DNA of 64,000 nucleotides from Aquipseudomonas guryensis (GCF_014164785.1 NZ_JACJFN010000001.1:1302001-1366000), one strand, 5' to 3'; shown: positions 17,453 through 25,872, numbered from the stretch's first letter. Notes: a model not told the origin generated them from the sequence alone. Numbers and translations are program-made.

Positions 17453-18663
17453 CACCAGAGCGCCATCTGCGCCGGAGTTTCGCTCAACTGCTGGCGCAGC
17501 ACCTGCGACTCGCTGCCGGCCTGCAGGGGCCGATAGTCGTGGGTGACGATAAAGGGCTTGGCTTTTTCCAGGGCGCAGCGCAGGCGGCTGACGTCCTCGA
17601 AGCGGATGCGCTTGTGCCGGCGCAGTGCCACCAGGCGTTTGGCGCTGAGTACGCCGATGCCGGGGACACGGGCGATCAGGCTGGGCTCGGCGCGGTTAAG
17701 GTCGACCGGAAAGTGCTCGCGATTGGCCAGCGCCCAGGCCAGCTTGGGGTCGATATCCAGGGCCAGGTTGCCGGGGCCGCTGAGCAGCTCGCCGGCCTGG
17801 AAGCCATAACCACGCAGGAGGAAGTCGGCCTGGTACAGACGATGTTCGCGCAGCAGCGGTGGCGCCTCGAAGGGCACGGTCTTGGGGCTGTGCGGGATTG
17901 GGCTGAATGCCGAGTAATAGACCCTGCGCAGGCGGTAGGCGCCATACAGCGACTGCGCGGTGTGCAGGATGGTGCTGTCGTCAGTGGCATCGGCACCGAC
18001 GATCATCTGCGTGCTCTGGCCAGCGGGGGCGAAGCGTGGTGCGCGTTTTTCCGCGCGGGCCTCGCTCTCGCCCTGGTGGATCGAGTGCATGGCCTGTTTG
18101 ATGGTGCCCACCTGCTTTTCCGGCGCCAGGCGGATCAGGCTGGTTTCGGTGGGCAGTTCGATGTTGACGCTGAGGCGATCAGCATAGCGCCCGGCCTCGG
18201 CGATCAGCAGGGGATCGGCATCGGGAATGGTCTTCAGGTGGATGTAGCCGCGGAACTGATGTTCTTCACGCAGCAGTTTGGCGACGCGGATCAACTGCTC
18301 CATGGTGTAGTCGGCCGAGCGGATGATCCCCGAGCTGAGAAACAGCCCGCTGATGCAATTGCGCCGGTAGAAGTCCAGGGTCAGGGTCACCACCTCCTCG
18401 GGGGTGAAGCGCGCCCGTGGTACATCACTGGAACGGCGGTTGACGCAGTATTGGCAGTCGTACAGGCAGAAGTTGGTCAGCAGGATCTTCAGCAGCGCGA
18501 CACAACGCCCGTCCGGGGTGAAGCTGTGACAGATACCCATGCCATTGGTGGCGCCGAGTCCACTCTTGCCCTTCGAGCTGCGCTTCGGCGCGCCACTGCT
18601 GGCGCAGGAGACGTCGTACTTGGCGGCATCGGCGAGAACGGTGAGCTTGTCGATCAACTGCAT
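17452..18663 (-). CDS. Putative DNA modification/repair radical SAM protein (TIGR03916)
   Basis: 403-residue radical-SAM protein. The cluster motif is C66-x3-C70-x2-C73 (NFCLYDCQYCVNRR). Extra N-terminal cysteines C20, C45 and C54 (ICHSFTPDGRC) may bind an additional cluster. The C-terminus carries a helix-hairpin-helix-like segment (ARVPGIGVLSAKRLVALRR), the kind used for DNA contact. It belongs to the family always linked to TIGR03915/UdgX proteins. A perfect LexA-type box lies 15 bases before the chosen ATG, so it is probably SOS-induced. The start is uncertain: an in-frame ATG at 18675 exists, and no strong ribosome site is visible for either. Confidence 0.87.
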   Translation of the reverse strand: MQLIDKLTVLADAAKYDVSCASSGAPKRSSKGKSGLGATNGMGICHSFTPDGRCVALLKILLTNFCLYDCQYCVNRRSSDVPRARFTPEEVVTLTLDFYRRNCISGLFLSSGIIRSADYTMEQLIRVAKLLREEHQFRGYIHLKTIPDADPLLIAEAGRYADRLSVNIELPTETSLIRLAPEKQVGTIKQAMHSIHQGESEARAEKRAPRFAPAGQSTQMIVGADATDDSTILHTAQSLYGAYRLRRVYYSAFSPIPHSPKTVPFEAPPLLREHRLYQADFLLRGYGFQAGELLSGPGNLALDIDPKLAWALANREHFPVDLNRAEPSLIARVPGIGVLSAKRLVALRRHKRIRFEDVSRLRCALEKAKPFIVTHDYRPLQAGSESQVLRQQLSETPAQMALW

Positions 18664-18678
18664 GGCACAATCCATTAA

Positions 18679-18694
18679 CTGTTCAAATATACAG
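18679..18694. promoter_or_regulatory. LexA (SOS) box upstream of the radical-SAM/TIGR03915 operon
   Basis: CTGTTCAAATATACAG, exactly CTGT-N8-ACAG, the gamma-proteobacterial LexA operator with an AT-rich centre. On the gene's strand it contains TATATT, a possible -10 element, so LexA would occlude RNA polymerase. It lies in the divergent gap shared with the TM2 gene (18813). Confidence 0.85.
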
Positions 18695-18812
18695 TAGTTC
18701 GATTGCTCATGATCCGGCAAGGCAGAAGTTGTAACCCAATGAATTTCTCTTGGCAGGGAAACCTTGGGTAGAGTGTGGCGTCAGACAGACTCACATTACG
18801 CAGGAGGCAGAC

Positions 18813-19211
18813 ATGCAGCGACAGGACACCCACAGCAAGCTGATCGGTTATCTATTGTGGATCTTCGGTTTTCTCGGGGCGCACCGCTTTTACTATGGCA
18901 AGCCGGTGACCGGGACCATCTGGTTTCTGACGCTTGGCCTGTTGTTTATCGGCTGGATCATTGACCTGTTCCTGATTCCAGCGATGGACCGCGAAGCCGA
19001 TCTGCGCTTCAACGCCGGCGATACTGATTACAACGTGGCTTGGATTCTGCTGACCTTCCTCGGCTTCTTCGGCGTGCATCGCATGTATCAGGGCAAGTGG
19101 ATCAGCGGCATCCTCTACCTGCTGACCTTTGGCTTCCTCGGCCTGGGCGTGTTGTACGACTTCTGGACCCTGAACGACCAGGTGTCGCTGCGCAACGCCC
19201 AGCGTGGCTGA
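18813..19211 (+). CDS. TM2-domain membrane protein with two TM2 units
   Basis: 132-residue inner-membrane protein with four hydrophobic segments arranged as two TM2 units: IGYLLWIFGFLGAHRFYYGK then TIWFLTLGLLFIGWIIDLF, and AWILLTFLGFFGVHRMYQGK then GILYLLTFGFLGLGVLYDF. The G.HR.Y.GK turn and the D at the end of the second helix in each unit define the TM2 family (function unknown). The start at 18813 has AGGAGG 5 bases upstream. Monocistronic, followed by a strong terminator. It is divergent from the SOS-linked operon, but a functional link is not shown. Confidence 0.85.
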   Translation: MQRQDTHSKLIGYLLWIFGFLGAHRFYYGKPVTGTIWFLTLGLLFIGWIIDLFLIPAMDREADLRFNAGDTDYNVAWILLTFLGFFGVHRMYQGKWISGILYLLTFGFLGLGVLYDFWTLNDQVSLRNAQRG

Positions 19212-19221
19212 ATGCTGCTTT

Positions 19222-19257
19222 CATGAAAAAGCCCGCCAATTGGCGGGCTTTTTCATG
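19222..19257. terminator. Perfect 36-base palindromic bidirectional terminator
   Basis: CATGAAAAAGCCCGCCAA followed by its exact reverse complement. The core stem GCCCGCCAATTGGCGGGC is flanked by A5 and T5, so it terminates the TM2 gene and the convergent pyrR-pyrB-pyrC' operon. Confidence 0.93.
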
Positions 19258-19267
19258 GGCGGACGGC

Positions 19268-20539
19268 TCAGCCTTGGTAGCTGATGCGTCCGTCGACCAG
19301 GGTGTAGCGCACCTTGCCCGGCAGGCAGTGACCGATGAACGGACTGTTTCCACCCTTCGAGTACCAGGTTTCACCGGCCAGGGTCTGCGCCTCGGCATCG
19401 AACAGCAGCAGGTCGGCGGGGGCGCCCACAGCCAGGCGCCCGGCGGGCAGGCGCAGGGCCTTGGCCGGACCGGCGGTCAGGCGGGCGAGCAGGGTCGGCA
19501 GGTCGAGCAGACCGTCCTGCACCAGGGTCAGGGCCAGTGGCAGCAACAGCTCGACGCTGCTAATTCCGGGCTCGGTGGCGCCGAACGGGGCCAGCTTGGC
19601 ATCCGCTTCGTGGGGCTGGTGGTGGCTGGCGATGGCGCCGATCACACCATTCTTGACTGCCTCGCGCAGGCCGTCGCGGTCACGTGCGGCGCGTAGCGGC
19701 GGCTGCACGTGGTAGAGGCTGGAGAAGCCCTGCAGCGCCTCGTCGGTGAGTATCAGCTGGTACATCGCCACATCTGCCGTGACCGGCAGGCCTCGGGCCT
19801 GGGCGGCGGCGATCATTTCGGCACCGCGGGCGCTGGTCAGCTGGCTGAAGTGGGCGCGCACGCCGCTCTGCTCGACCAGCAGCAGGTCGCGGGCCAGGGC
19901 CACGGTCTCGGCGGTTTCCGGAATGCCGGCCAGGCCGAGGAAGCTGGCGGTGGGGCCCTCGTGGGCCAGACCGCCTTCGGCCAGGTCGGCGTCCTGGGCG
20001 TGGAACACCACGGTCAGGTCGAAGGTCGCCGCGTATTCCAGGGCGCGGCGCAGGGTGCGGTTGTTGGCCATCGGCGCCAGGCCGTTGCCGAAGGCCACAC
20101 AGCCGGCGTCGCGCAGGGCCACCAGCTCGGCCAGCTGTTCGCCGGCGAGACTCTTGCTCAGCGCGCCGATGGGAAAGACCTTGGCGTGGCCGGCCTCCTG
20201 AGCGCGGTCGAGAATTAGCTCGGCCACCGCCGAGGTGTCCAGCACCGGTTTGGTCAGCGGCGGGCAGCACAGGCTGGTGACACCGCCGGCGGCGGCAGCC
20301 AGGGTTTCGCTGGCGATGCTGCCCTTGCGGCTGTAGCCGGGCTCGCGCAGGGCCACGGACAGGTCGACCAGGCCGGGGCTGGCGATCAGGCCGCTGGCGT
20401 CGATAGTCTTGTCGGCGATGAAGCCGGCCGGCGCCTGGTCGATGGCAACGATCTTGCCGCCGTCGAGGTAGAGGTCGCTGACCTGGTCGAGGCCGCTGGC
20501 CGGGTCGATCACGCGGGCGCCGAAGATACGGGTGCGCAT
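19268..20539 (-). CDS. pyrC': PyrC', inactive dihydroorotase homologue (ATCase-associated)
   Basis: 423-residue amidohydrolase-fold protein encoded immediately after pyrB. The metal-binding D-x-H-x-H motif of true dihydroorotases is replaced by DLSVALREPG (S61 and A63 in place of both His), and the catalytic TDHAPH-type motif reads ASHHQPH. It therefore cannot be a normal zinc enzyme. In Pseudomonas such a non-catalytic PyrC' is known as a structural partner of aspartate transcarbamoylase. The start overlaps the pyrB stop by one base (TGATG). An active dihydroorotase must be encoded elsewhere. Confidence 0.93.
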   Translation of the reverse strand: MRTRIFGARVIDPASGLDQVSDLYLDGGKIVAIDQAPAGFIADKTIDASGLIASPGLVDLSVALREPGYSRKGSIASETLAAAAGGVTSLCCPPLTKPVLDTSAVAELILDRAQEAGHAKVFPIGALSKSLAGEQLAELVALRDAGCVAFGNGLAPMANNRTLRRALEYAATFDLTVVFHAQDADLAEGGLAHEGPTASFLGLAGIPETAETVALARDLLLVEQSGVRAHFSQLTSARGAEMIAAAQARGLPVTADVAMYQLILTDEALQGFSSLYHVQPPLRAARDRDGLREAVKNGVIGAIASHHQPHEADAKLAPFGATEPGISSVELLLPLALTLVQDGLLDLPTLLARLTAGPAKALRLPAGRLAVGAPADLLLFDAEAQTLAGETWYSKGGNSPFIGHCLPGKVRYTLVDGRISYQG

Positions 20540-21540
20540 CAGTTCTGCTCCTCGGCTTGCAGTTGGCGCTGGGCACTCTGCCCGCTCATGGCCATGGACA
20601 GCACGGCCATGCGAATGGCGATGCCGTAGGTCACTTGGTTGAGAATCACCGACTGCGGGCCGTCGGCCACCGCCGACTCGATTTCCACGCCGCGGTTGAT
20701 CGGCCCCGGGTGCATCACCAGGGCATCCGGCTTGGCCAGCTTGAGGCGCTGCTCGGTGAGACCGAACAGCTTGTAGAACTCGCCTTCGCTGGGCAGCAGG
20801 CCGCCCTGCATGCGCTCACGCTGCAGGCGCAGCATGATCACCACGTCGACATCCTTGAGGCCGCTGGCGAGGTCGCTGTAGACCTTCACCCCGTACTGTT
20901 CGATGCCGATTGGCAGCAGGGTCTTCGGCCCGATCACGCGGATATCCGGGCAACCCAGGGTCTTCAGCGCGAGCATGTTGGAGCGCGCCACCCGCGAGTG
21001 CAGGATGTCGCCGACTATGGCGACGGACAGGTTCTCGAAGCCGCCTTTGTGCCGGCGGATTGTCAGCATGTCGAGCATGCCCTGGGTCGGGTGCGCGTGG
21101 CGGCCGTCGCCACCATTGATGATCGCCAGGTTCGGGCAGACGTGCTCGGCGATGAAGTGTGCGGCGCCGGAGTCGGCATGGCGCACGACGAAGATGTCGG
21201 CGGCCATGGCTTCCAGGTTGCGCAGGGTGTCGAACAGGGTTTCGCCCTTGCTGGTCGAGCTGGTCGACACGTTGAGGCTGATGACGTCGGCGGACAGGCG
21301 CTGGGCGGCCAGCTCAAAAGTGGTGCGGGTGCGTGTGGAGTTCTCGAAGAACACGTTGCACACGGTCTTGCCACGCAACAGCGGGACTTTCTTCACCGCG
21401 CGGGCACCGACTTCGAGGAAGGAGTCGGCGGTGTCGAGGATTTCCGTCAGCAGCTCGCGGGGCAGGCCGTCGAGCGAGAGGAAGTGGCGCAGCTGGCCCT
21501 GGTCGTTGAGCTGCAGCGAGCGCTTGGCGTCGATAGGCAT
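20539..21540 (-). CDS. pyrB: Aspartate carbamoyltransferase catalytic subunit
   Basis: 333-residue enzyme catalysing the committed step of pyrimidine synthesis (carbamoyl phosphate plus aspartate). The carbamoyl-phosphate loop [13 protein letters not shown] is at residues 64-76. Other motifs are [33 protein letters not shown] and MHPGPINRG. The N-terminus is longer than in E. coli PyrB, as in pseudomonad dodecameric ATCases that associate with PyrC'. It lies between pyrR (9-bp gap) and pyrC' (1-bp overlap). Confidence 0.97.
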   Translation of the reverse strand: MPIDAKRSLQLNDQGQLRHFLSLDGLPRELLTEILDTADSFLEVGARAVKKVPLLRGKTVCNVFFENSTRTRTTFELAAQRLSADVISLNVSTSSTSKGETLFDTLRNLEAMAADIFVVRHADSGAAHFIAEHVCPNLAIINGGDGRHAHPTQGMLDMLTIRRHKGGFENLSVAIVGDILHSRVARSNMLALKTLGCPDIRVIGPKTLLPIGIEQYGVKVYSDLASGLKDVDVVIMLRLQRERMQGGLLPSEGEFYKLFGLTEQRLKLAKPDALVMHPGPINRGVEIESAVADGPQSVILNQVTYGIAIRMAVLSMAMSGQSAQRQLQAEEQN

Positions 21541-21549
21541 GGAGGATTC

Positions 21550-22056
21550 CTAGGCGGAAAGGCTTTGCAGCTCGAGGGCGAGCGGCGCGGGGCCGAGCAA
21601 TTTTACCCGCTCGTTGGCCGCCAGGGCGAGCGTTGCGCCGAGCACGTCGGCATGGATCGGTAGCTCGCGGGCATTCAGGTCGAGCAGGCTGACCAGGGTC
21701 ACGCTGGCCGGACGGCCGTAGTCGAACAGCTCGTTGAGCGCGGCGCGGATGGTGCGGCCGCTCATCAGTACGTCGTCGATCAGTACCAGATGCTGGTCTT
21801 CGATATCGAACGGCAGCGCGGACGGGCGTACCTGCGGGTGCAGGCCGCTGCGGGTAAAGTCATCGCGGTAGAAGGACACGTCGAGGGTGCCGAGCGGTTG
21901 ATCCACGCCCAGTTCGGCCAACAGGGCTTCGGCGACCCACACGCCGCCGGTGCGGATGCCGATGAAGTGGGCCTGCTCGATGCCGCGCTCGGCCAACAGC
22001 TGTTTCAGCTCGGCGGCCATGCGCGGCAACAGGTCGGCGGGGTTGGGCAGGGTCAT
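21550..22056 (-). CDS. pyrR: PyrR, bifunctional pyrimidine regulator / uracil phosphoribosyltransferase homologue
   Basis: 168-residue type I phosphoribosyltransferase. The PRPP-binding motif [17 protein letters not shown] is at residues 91-107, with [10 protein letters not shown] upstream and [12 protein letters not shown]. In Bacillus PyrR is an RNA-binding attenuator. In Pseudomonas it sits upstream of pyrB and is thought to modulate pyr expression. I saw no classical PyrR-binding attenuator hairpin in the 98 bases before it, so its mechanism here is open. Confidence 0.94.
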   Translation of the reverse strand: MTLPNPADLLPRMAAELKQLLAERGIEQAHFIGIRTGGVWVAEALLAELGVDQPLGTLDVSFYRDDFTRSGLHPQVRPSALPFDIEDQHLVLIDDVLMSGRTIRAALNELFDYGRPASVTLVSLLDLNARELPIHADVLGATLALAANERVKLLGPAPLALELQSLSA

Positions 22057-22154
22057 GGGCGATCCTCATGCAAATGAAAGCTGTTGGCACAACATAGCCG
22101 AGCGCGCGGCGTTTACTGCGCCAAATGCGCGCGAAGCCGTTTAAATGCAGGGTG

Positions 22155-22592
22155 TCACGGGTGCTCGGCCAGCCAGCCTTCCAGCAACAGAGCGGCGGCC
22201 AGGGCGTCGACCGGGTTGTCCCGGTAGCTGCCGCCACGCTGGCCTTGGGCCATGCGTTCGCCCTTTGCCTCGTAGGTGGTCAGGCGTTCGTCGTGGGTAT
22301 GGACCGGTAGGTTGAAACGGCCGTTGAGGCGACGGGCGAACTTTTCCGCGCGCTCGCTCATCTCGCTCGGGCTGCCGTCCATGTTCAGCGGCAGGCCGAC
22401 GACTATGGCGTCCGGCTGCCACTCCTTGATCAACGCTTCGACTTTCTGCCAGTCGGGGACGCCGTTCTGCGCCTTGAGCACGCATAGCTCACGGGCCTGG
22501 CCGGTGATCACCTGGCCGACGGCGACGCCGATCTGCTTGCTGCCGTAATCGAAACCGAGCAGCAGGCGCAGGGGTTTGTCCGGATTGCTCAT
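22155..22592 (-). CDS. ruvX: RuvX/YqgF, putative pre-16S rRNA nuclease
   Basis: 145-residue RNase H-like nuclease implicated in 16S rRNA 5'-end processing. Motifs LLGFDYGSKQIGVAVG, VVGLPLNMDGSPSEM and VHTHDERLTTYEA carry the acidic active-site residues, with the C-terminal VDALAAALLLE. The start overlaps the yqgE stop (ATGA). Confidence 0.95.
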   Translation of the reverse strand: MSNPDKPLRLLLGFDYGSKQIGVAVGQVITGQARELCVLKAQNGVPDWQKVEALIKEWQPDAIVVGLPLNMDGSPSEMSERAEKFARRLNGRFNLPVHTHDERLTTYEAKGERMAQGQRGGSYRDNPVDALAAALLLEGWLAEHP

Positions 22593-23158
22593 GCGTGACC
22601 GGCCTGGGCGCTGAGCAGGCTCAGGTTGACCCCGAGGCGGGCGGCAGCGGCGGCCAGGCGCTGGTCGAAAGGCAGGTCGAAGAGGATGTCGGCAGCGGCC
22701 GGGCAGGTCAGCCAGGCATTGTCGACCAGCTCGGCTTCGAGCTGGCCGGCTTCCCAGCCGGCGTAGCCGAGGGTGATCAGGTGCTGCTGCGGGCCGCTGC
22801 CATCGGCGATGGCGAACAGCACATCCTGCGAGGTCGATAGCGCCAGCTCGCCCAGCTCCAGGGTGGCCTGGAAGGTCTGCCCGCTTGGGTGCAGGACAAA
22901 GCCGCGGTCGGTCTGCACCGGGCCGCCGGCGAAAATCGGCAGGCTCTGGCAGATGGCAGGCGGGGTTGCTTCGGGGCGCAGCTGCTCGAGTACGTCGGCC
23001 AGGCTGAGGTCATTCGGCCGGTTGATCACCAGGCCCATGGCGCCCTGTTCGTTGTGTTCGACCAGGTAGGTGACTGTCTGCGCGAAGTTCGGATCGGCCA
23101 TGTGCGGCATGGCGATCAGGAAGTGGTGCTTGAGGTAGCTGGGCGCGGAATTCTTCAT
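22589..23158 (-). CDS. yqgE: YqgE/AlgH (DUF179) family protein
   Basis: 189-residue protein of the UPF0301/AlgH family: LKHHFLIAMPHMADPNFAQTV, GAMGLVINRP, GGPVQTDRGFVLH, TLGYAGWEAGQLEAELVDNAWL. Precise function is unknown; P. aeruginosa AlgH was named for an alginate-related effect. It is translationally coupled to ruvX, a nearly universal pairing. Confidence 0.93.
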   Translation of the reverse strand: MKNSAPSYLKHHFLIAMPHMADPNFAQTVTYLVEHNEQGAMGLVINRPNDLSLADVLEQLRPEATPPAICQSLPIFAGGPVQTDRGFVLHPSGQTFQATLELGELALSTSQDVLFAIADGSGPQQHLITLGYAGWEAGQLEAELVDNAWLTCPAAADILFDLPFDQRLAAAAARLGVNLSLLSAQAGHA

Positions 23159-23163
23159 GGGCC

Positions 23164-23211
23164 TAGTTTCAAGCTTCGCGCCGCTGGCTTCAAGTCTGCT
23201 GCGCTCTCAGG
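23164..23211. repeat. AAGCTT/GGCTTCAAG low-complexity repeat in the tonB3-yqgE gap
   Basis: Degenerate repeat (TTTCAAGCTTCGCGCCGCTG and GGCTTCAAGTCTGCTGCGC) of the same type as at 6715-6786 and 24205-24241. It fills nearly all of the 63-bp gap between tonB3 and yqgE. Confidence 0.4.
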
Positions 23212-23221
23212 CTGTAGTGGC

Positions 23222-24118
23222 TCAGTTGCTCGACAGGCGGTCACCGCGCTCGAAGCGCCAGGTGCGAATGATCTCCAGGCGGTCGAACTCGGCCATGTCG
23301 CCGGTGAACGGCGCATAGGGGGCGGCCAGGCGCACGATGCGCAGTGCGGCTTGATCCAGTAGGGGCTGGCCGGAGGGTTCGAGTACCTGCACTTCATACA
23401 GGGTGCCGTCGCGGTTGATCGACACCAGCAGGCGCAGGCTGCCGTAGATCCGCTGGCGGCGGGCCTCTTCCGGGTAGTTGAGGTTGCCGACCCGTTCGAC
23501 CTTCTTGCGCCACTCGTCCTTGTACCAGGCCCCCTTGTCGCGCATGGTCGAGGCGGCATTCAGGCGATGGATCTTCGGGCGTTTGGCGTATTGCTGGATG
23601 TCCTGGGCCAATTCGGCTTCCAGGCTGGCGATCTCGGCGGACAGTTGCGAGCTGTCGAACACTGGGGCCGGGCGGGCGTCAGGCTCGGGCTGGGTGCGCT
23701 CGGTCTTGCTCGGGGTCTTCTGTTGCTGCGGGCTGCGAGTGGCGACGGCGGCCTTGGGCGCGGCTTCCTGGCGTTGCGCCTGTGGCGGTGCGCTGGGCGG
23801 GGTGACGCGCTTGACCTGGGTGTCCTGGAAGACAGCCTGTTCGGTGGTTTTCGGCGCGGCCTTGTGCTCCAGGGTGCCGCTGCCCTGCTGGTTGTTCTGC
23901 GCCAGGTAATCGGCGTCCTTGGGTTTCTCTTCGCTCTTGAAGGTGGACAGGGTGATTTCCAGGCTCTTGCTCAGCGTGCCGGGCTTGGCCAGGGTGAAGC
24001 TGACGCCGAGGATCACCGCCAGGTGCAGGATGGTCGCGATGAGCAGGGTAAAGCCCAGGCGGTCCGCGGGGCGGACGCCGGTGCTGGGCAATTGGGGCGG
24101 GAGCGTGGCAGCGTTCAT
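23222..24118 (-). CDS. tonB3: TonB-family energy transducer (TonB3 type)
   Basis: 298-residue protein. It has one N-terminal membrane anchor (about residues 24-41, GFTLLIATILHLAVILGVSF), a long polar Pro/Gln/Lys-rich periplasmic linker with a coiled-coil-prone stretch (SSQLSAEIASLEAELAQDIQQ), and a C-terminal TonB domain (LNYPEEARRQRIYGSLRLL, VLEPSGQPLLDQAALRIVRL). In P. aeruginosa a TonB homologue at this position (TonB3) is needed for twitching motility, which fits the nearby pil-chp cluster. The start at 24118 is chosen just before the conserved N-terminus; an in-frame ATG at 24187 would add 23 basic residues. Confidence 0.87.
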   Translation of the reverse strand: MNAATLPPQLPSTGVRPADRLGFTLLIATILHLAVILGVSFTLAKPGTLSKSLEITLSTFKSEEKPKDADYLAQNNQQGSGTLEHKAAPKTTEQAVFQDTQVKRVTPPSAPPQAQRQEAAPKAAVATRSPQQQKTPSKTERTQPEPDARPAPVFDSSQLSAEIASLEAELAQDIQQYAKRPKIHRLNAASTMRDKGAWYKDEWRKKVERVGNLNYPEEARRQRIYGSLRLLVSINRDGTLYEVQVLEPSGQPLLDQAALRIVRLAAPYAPFTGDMAEFDRLEIIRTWRFERGDRLSSN

Positions 24119-24204
24119 CGACTTTCGGCGGGCAGCGGATTGCCGCGCAGTCTGCCGACTTCGCGCTTCACGCTGCAAGTCTTGCATCCAAAGCTGTTAG
24201 CTGG

Positions 24205-24241
24205 ATCAAGCTTGTGGCTTGAGCTTGGCAGCTTGCAGTTT
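24205..24241. repeat. AAGCTTGTGGCTTGAGCTTGGCAGCTTGC-like repeat at the 3' end of gshB
   Basis: Low-complexity CAAGCTTG/GGCTTGAG/GCAGCTTGC units. They encode the last residues of GshB (NKLQAAKLKPQA) and include its stop. Same repeat family as at 6715-6786. Confidence 0.5.
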
Positions 24242-25177
24242 GTTTTCGATGGCCTCCATCAGGCGCTCGCCGATGCGGGTGTCAAAGGCCTTGTCGATCT
24301 CGCGGATGCAGGTCGGGCTGGTCACGTTGATCTCGGTGAGGTGTTCGCCGATCACGTCCAGGCCGACGAACAGCAGGCCCTTCTCACGCAGCACCGGGCC
24401 CACCTGGGCGGCGATCCAGCGGTCGCGTTCGGTCAGCGGACGGGCTTCGCCGGTGCCGCCGGCAGCCAGGTTGCCACGGGTCTCGCCCTGCGCCGGGATA
24501 CGCGCCAGGCAATAGGGGATTGGCTCGCCGTCGATCATCAGGATGCGCTTGTCGCCATCCTTGATCCCAGGCAGGTAACCCTGCGCCATGCACTGTTGGG
24601 TGCCGTGGGCGGTGAGGGTTTCCAGGATGACCGAAAGGTTGGGGTCACCGGCGCGGTGGCGAAAGATCGAGGCGCCGCCCATGCCATCCAGGGGTTTGAG
24701 AATGATGTCACGCTGCGCTTCGGCAAACTCGCGCAGAATGTCCGACCTGCGGCTGACCAGGGTCGGCGGCATGCAGTGGGGGAACTGGGTGGCGAACAGC
24801 TTTTCGTTGCAGTCACGCAGGCTCTGCGGGCGATTGACGATCAGCACGCCGGCGCGTTCGGCTTGTTCCAGCAGGTAAGTGGAATAGACGAATTCGTTGT
24901 CGAAGGGGGGATCCTTGCGCATCAGGATCACGTCCAGATCGCGTAGCGGGCTATCCTGCTCGGCATCCAGCTCGAACCATTTTTGTGGATTGTCGAAGAC
25001 GCGCAGCGGGGACATTCGACCGCGGGCTTCGCCAGCGTTCTGATAGAGATCTTTCTGCTCCATGTAGAACAGCGACCAGCCGCGGGCCTGGGCGGCCAGA
25101 AGCATGGCCAGCGAGCTGTCCTTCTTGAAGCTGATCTGGTCGATAGGATCCATGACGATCCCCAGGCGCACGCTCAT
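24206..25177 (-). CDS. gshB: Glutathione synthetase
   Basis: 323-residue ATP-grasp enzyme joining gamma-glutamylcysteine and glycine. Motifs: LGIVMDPIDQISFKKDSSLAML at the N-terminus, MRKDPPFDNEFVYSTYLLEQAE, ILKPLDGMGGASIFR, ARIPAQGETRGNLAAGGTGEARPL and FVGLDVIGEHLTEINVTSPTCIREID. The start at 25177 has GGAGG 9 bases upstream; 21 upstream in-frame codons are rejected. The C-terminal residues are encoded by an AAGCTT-type repeat and are not conserved. It is divergent from pilG across 242 bp, which hold a small CCCCGT/ACGGGG hairpin at 25275-25290. Confidence 0.96.
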   Translation of the reverse strand: MSVRLGIVMDPIDQISFKKDSSLAMLLAAQARGWSLFYMEQKDLYQNAGEARGRMSPLRVFDNPQKWFELDAEQDSPLRDLDVILMRKDPPFDNEFVYSTYLLEQAERAGVLIVNRPQSLRDCNEKLFATQFPHCMPPTLVSRRSDILREFAEAQRDIILKPLDGMGGASIFRHRAGDPNLSVILETLTAHGTQQCMAQGYLPGIKDGDKRILMIDGEPIPYCLARIPAQGETRGNLAAGGTGEARPLTERDRWIAAQVGPVLREKGLLFVGLDVIGEHLTEINVTSPTCIREIDKAFDTRIGERLMEAIENKLQAAKLKPQA

Positions 25178-25419
25178 CGGGGCAAACCTCCACAAATTAA
25201 TCCGGCAAATAGGCCAGGGCGGCCATACTGCGATGCGCAAGGGTGGCGCTGGTGGCCCTGCCGGTCAAGGGAAACCCCGTAAAGACGGGGCTTATAGATT
25301 GCATCTGGAGAGTGTGCTAAAAAGGCCCGACGATTGGGTCGCAGCCCGTCGGTGGCAGGGCCTCAGGCACACTGTATAACGCAAGAATAATGACTCACCG
25401 AGGCGATGGTAGGGCAGAC

Positions 25420-25827
25420 ATGGAACAGCATTCCGAGGGTTTGAAGGTCATGGTGATCGACGATTCGAAGACGATTCGTCGCACCGCTGAAACTCTACTG
25501 AAAAAAGTCGGATGCGAAGTCATCACGGCTGTTGATGGCTTTGATGCGCTGGCCAAGATCGCCGATACTCACCCGAGCATCATTTTCGTCGACATTATGA
25601 TGCCGCGGCTCGATGGCTATCAGACCTGCGCCCTGATCAAGAACAACAGTGCTTTCAAATCCACCCCGGTGATCATGCTGTCCTCCAAGGACGGTCTGTT
25701 CGACAAGGCCAAGGGCCGAATCGTTGGCTCCGACCAGTACCTGACCAAGCCCTTCAGCAAGGAAGAGCTGCTCGGTGCCATCAAGACGCATGTCCCCGAC
25801 TTCGTTCCGGTGGAGCAAGCCTCCTGA
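25420..25827 (+). CDS. pilG: PilG, CheY-like response regulator of twitching motility
   Basis: 135-residue single-domain receiver. Phospho-acceptor D58 (FVDIMMPRLDG), acidic pair D14/D15 (VMVIDDSKTIRRT), switch Ser in MLSSKDG and Lys in YLTKPFS. In P. aeruginosa PilG promotes pilus extension and cAMP signalling downstream of ChpA. The start at 25420 (MEQHSEGLKVMVIDDS) agrees with the family; ten upstream in-frame codons are ignored. First gene of pilGHIJK-chpABC. Confidence 0.97.
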   Translation: MEQHSEGLKVMVIDDSKTIRRTAETLLKKVGCEVITAVDGFDALAKIADTHPSIIFVDIMMPRLDGYQTCALIKNNSAFKSTPVIMLSSKDGLFDKAKGRIVGSDQYLTKPFSKEELLGAIKTHVPDFVPVEQAS

Positions 25828-25872
25828 TTTCCGGCCACAAGCCGGTGAAGCCTATTCCGTATGGGGAACTCC

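Noticed and set aside
22057..22154. PyrR-type attenuator before pyrR
   Set aside because: I found no antiterminator/terminator pair or PyrR-binding loop in this gap.
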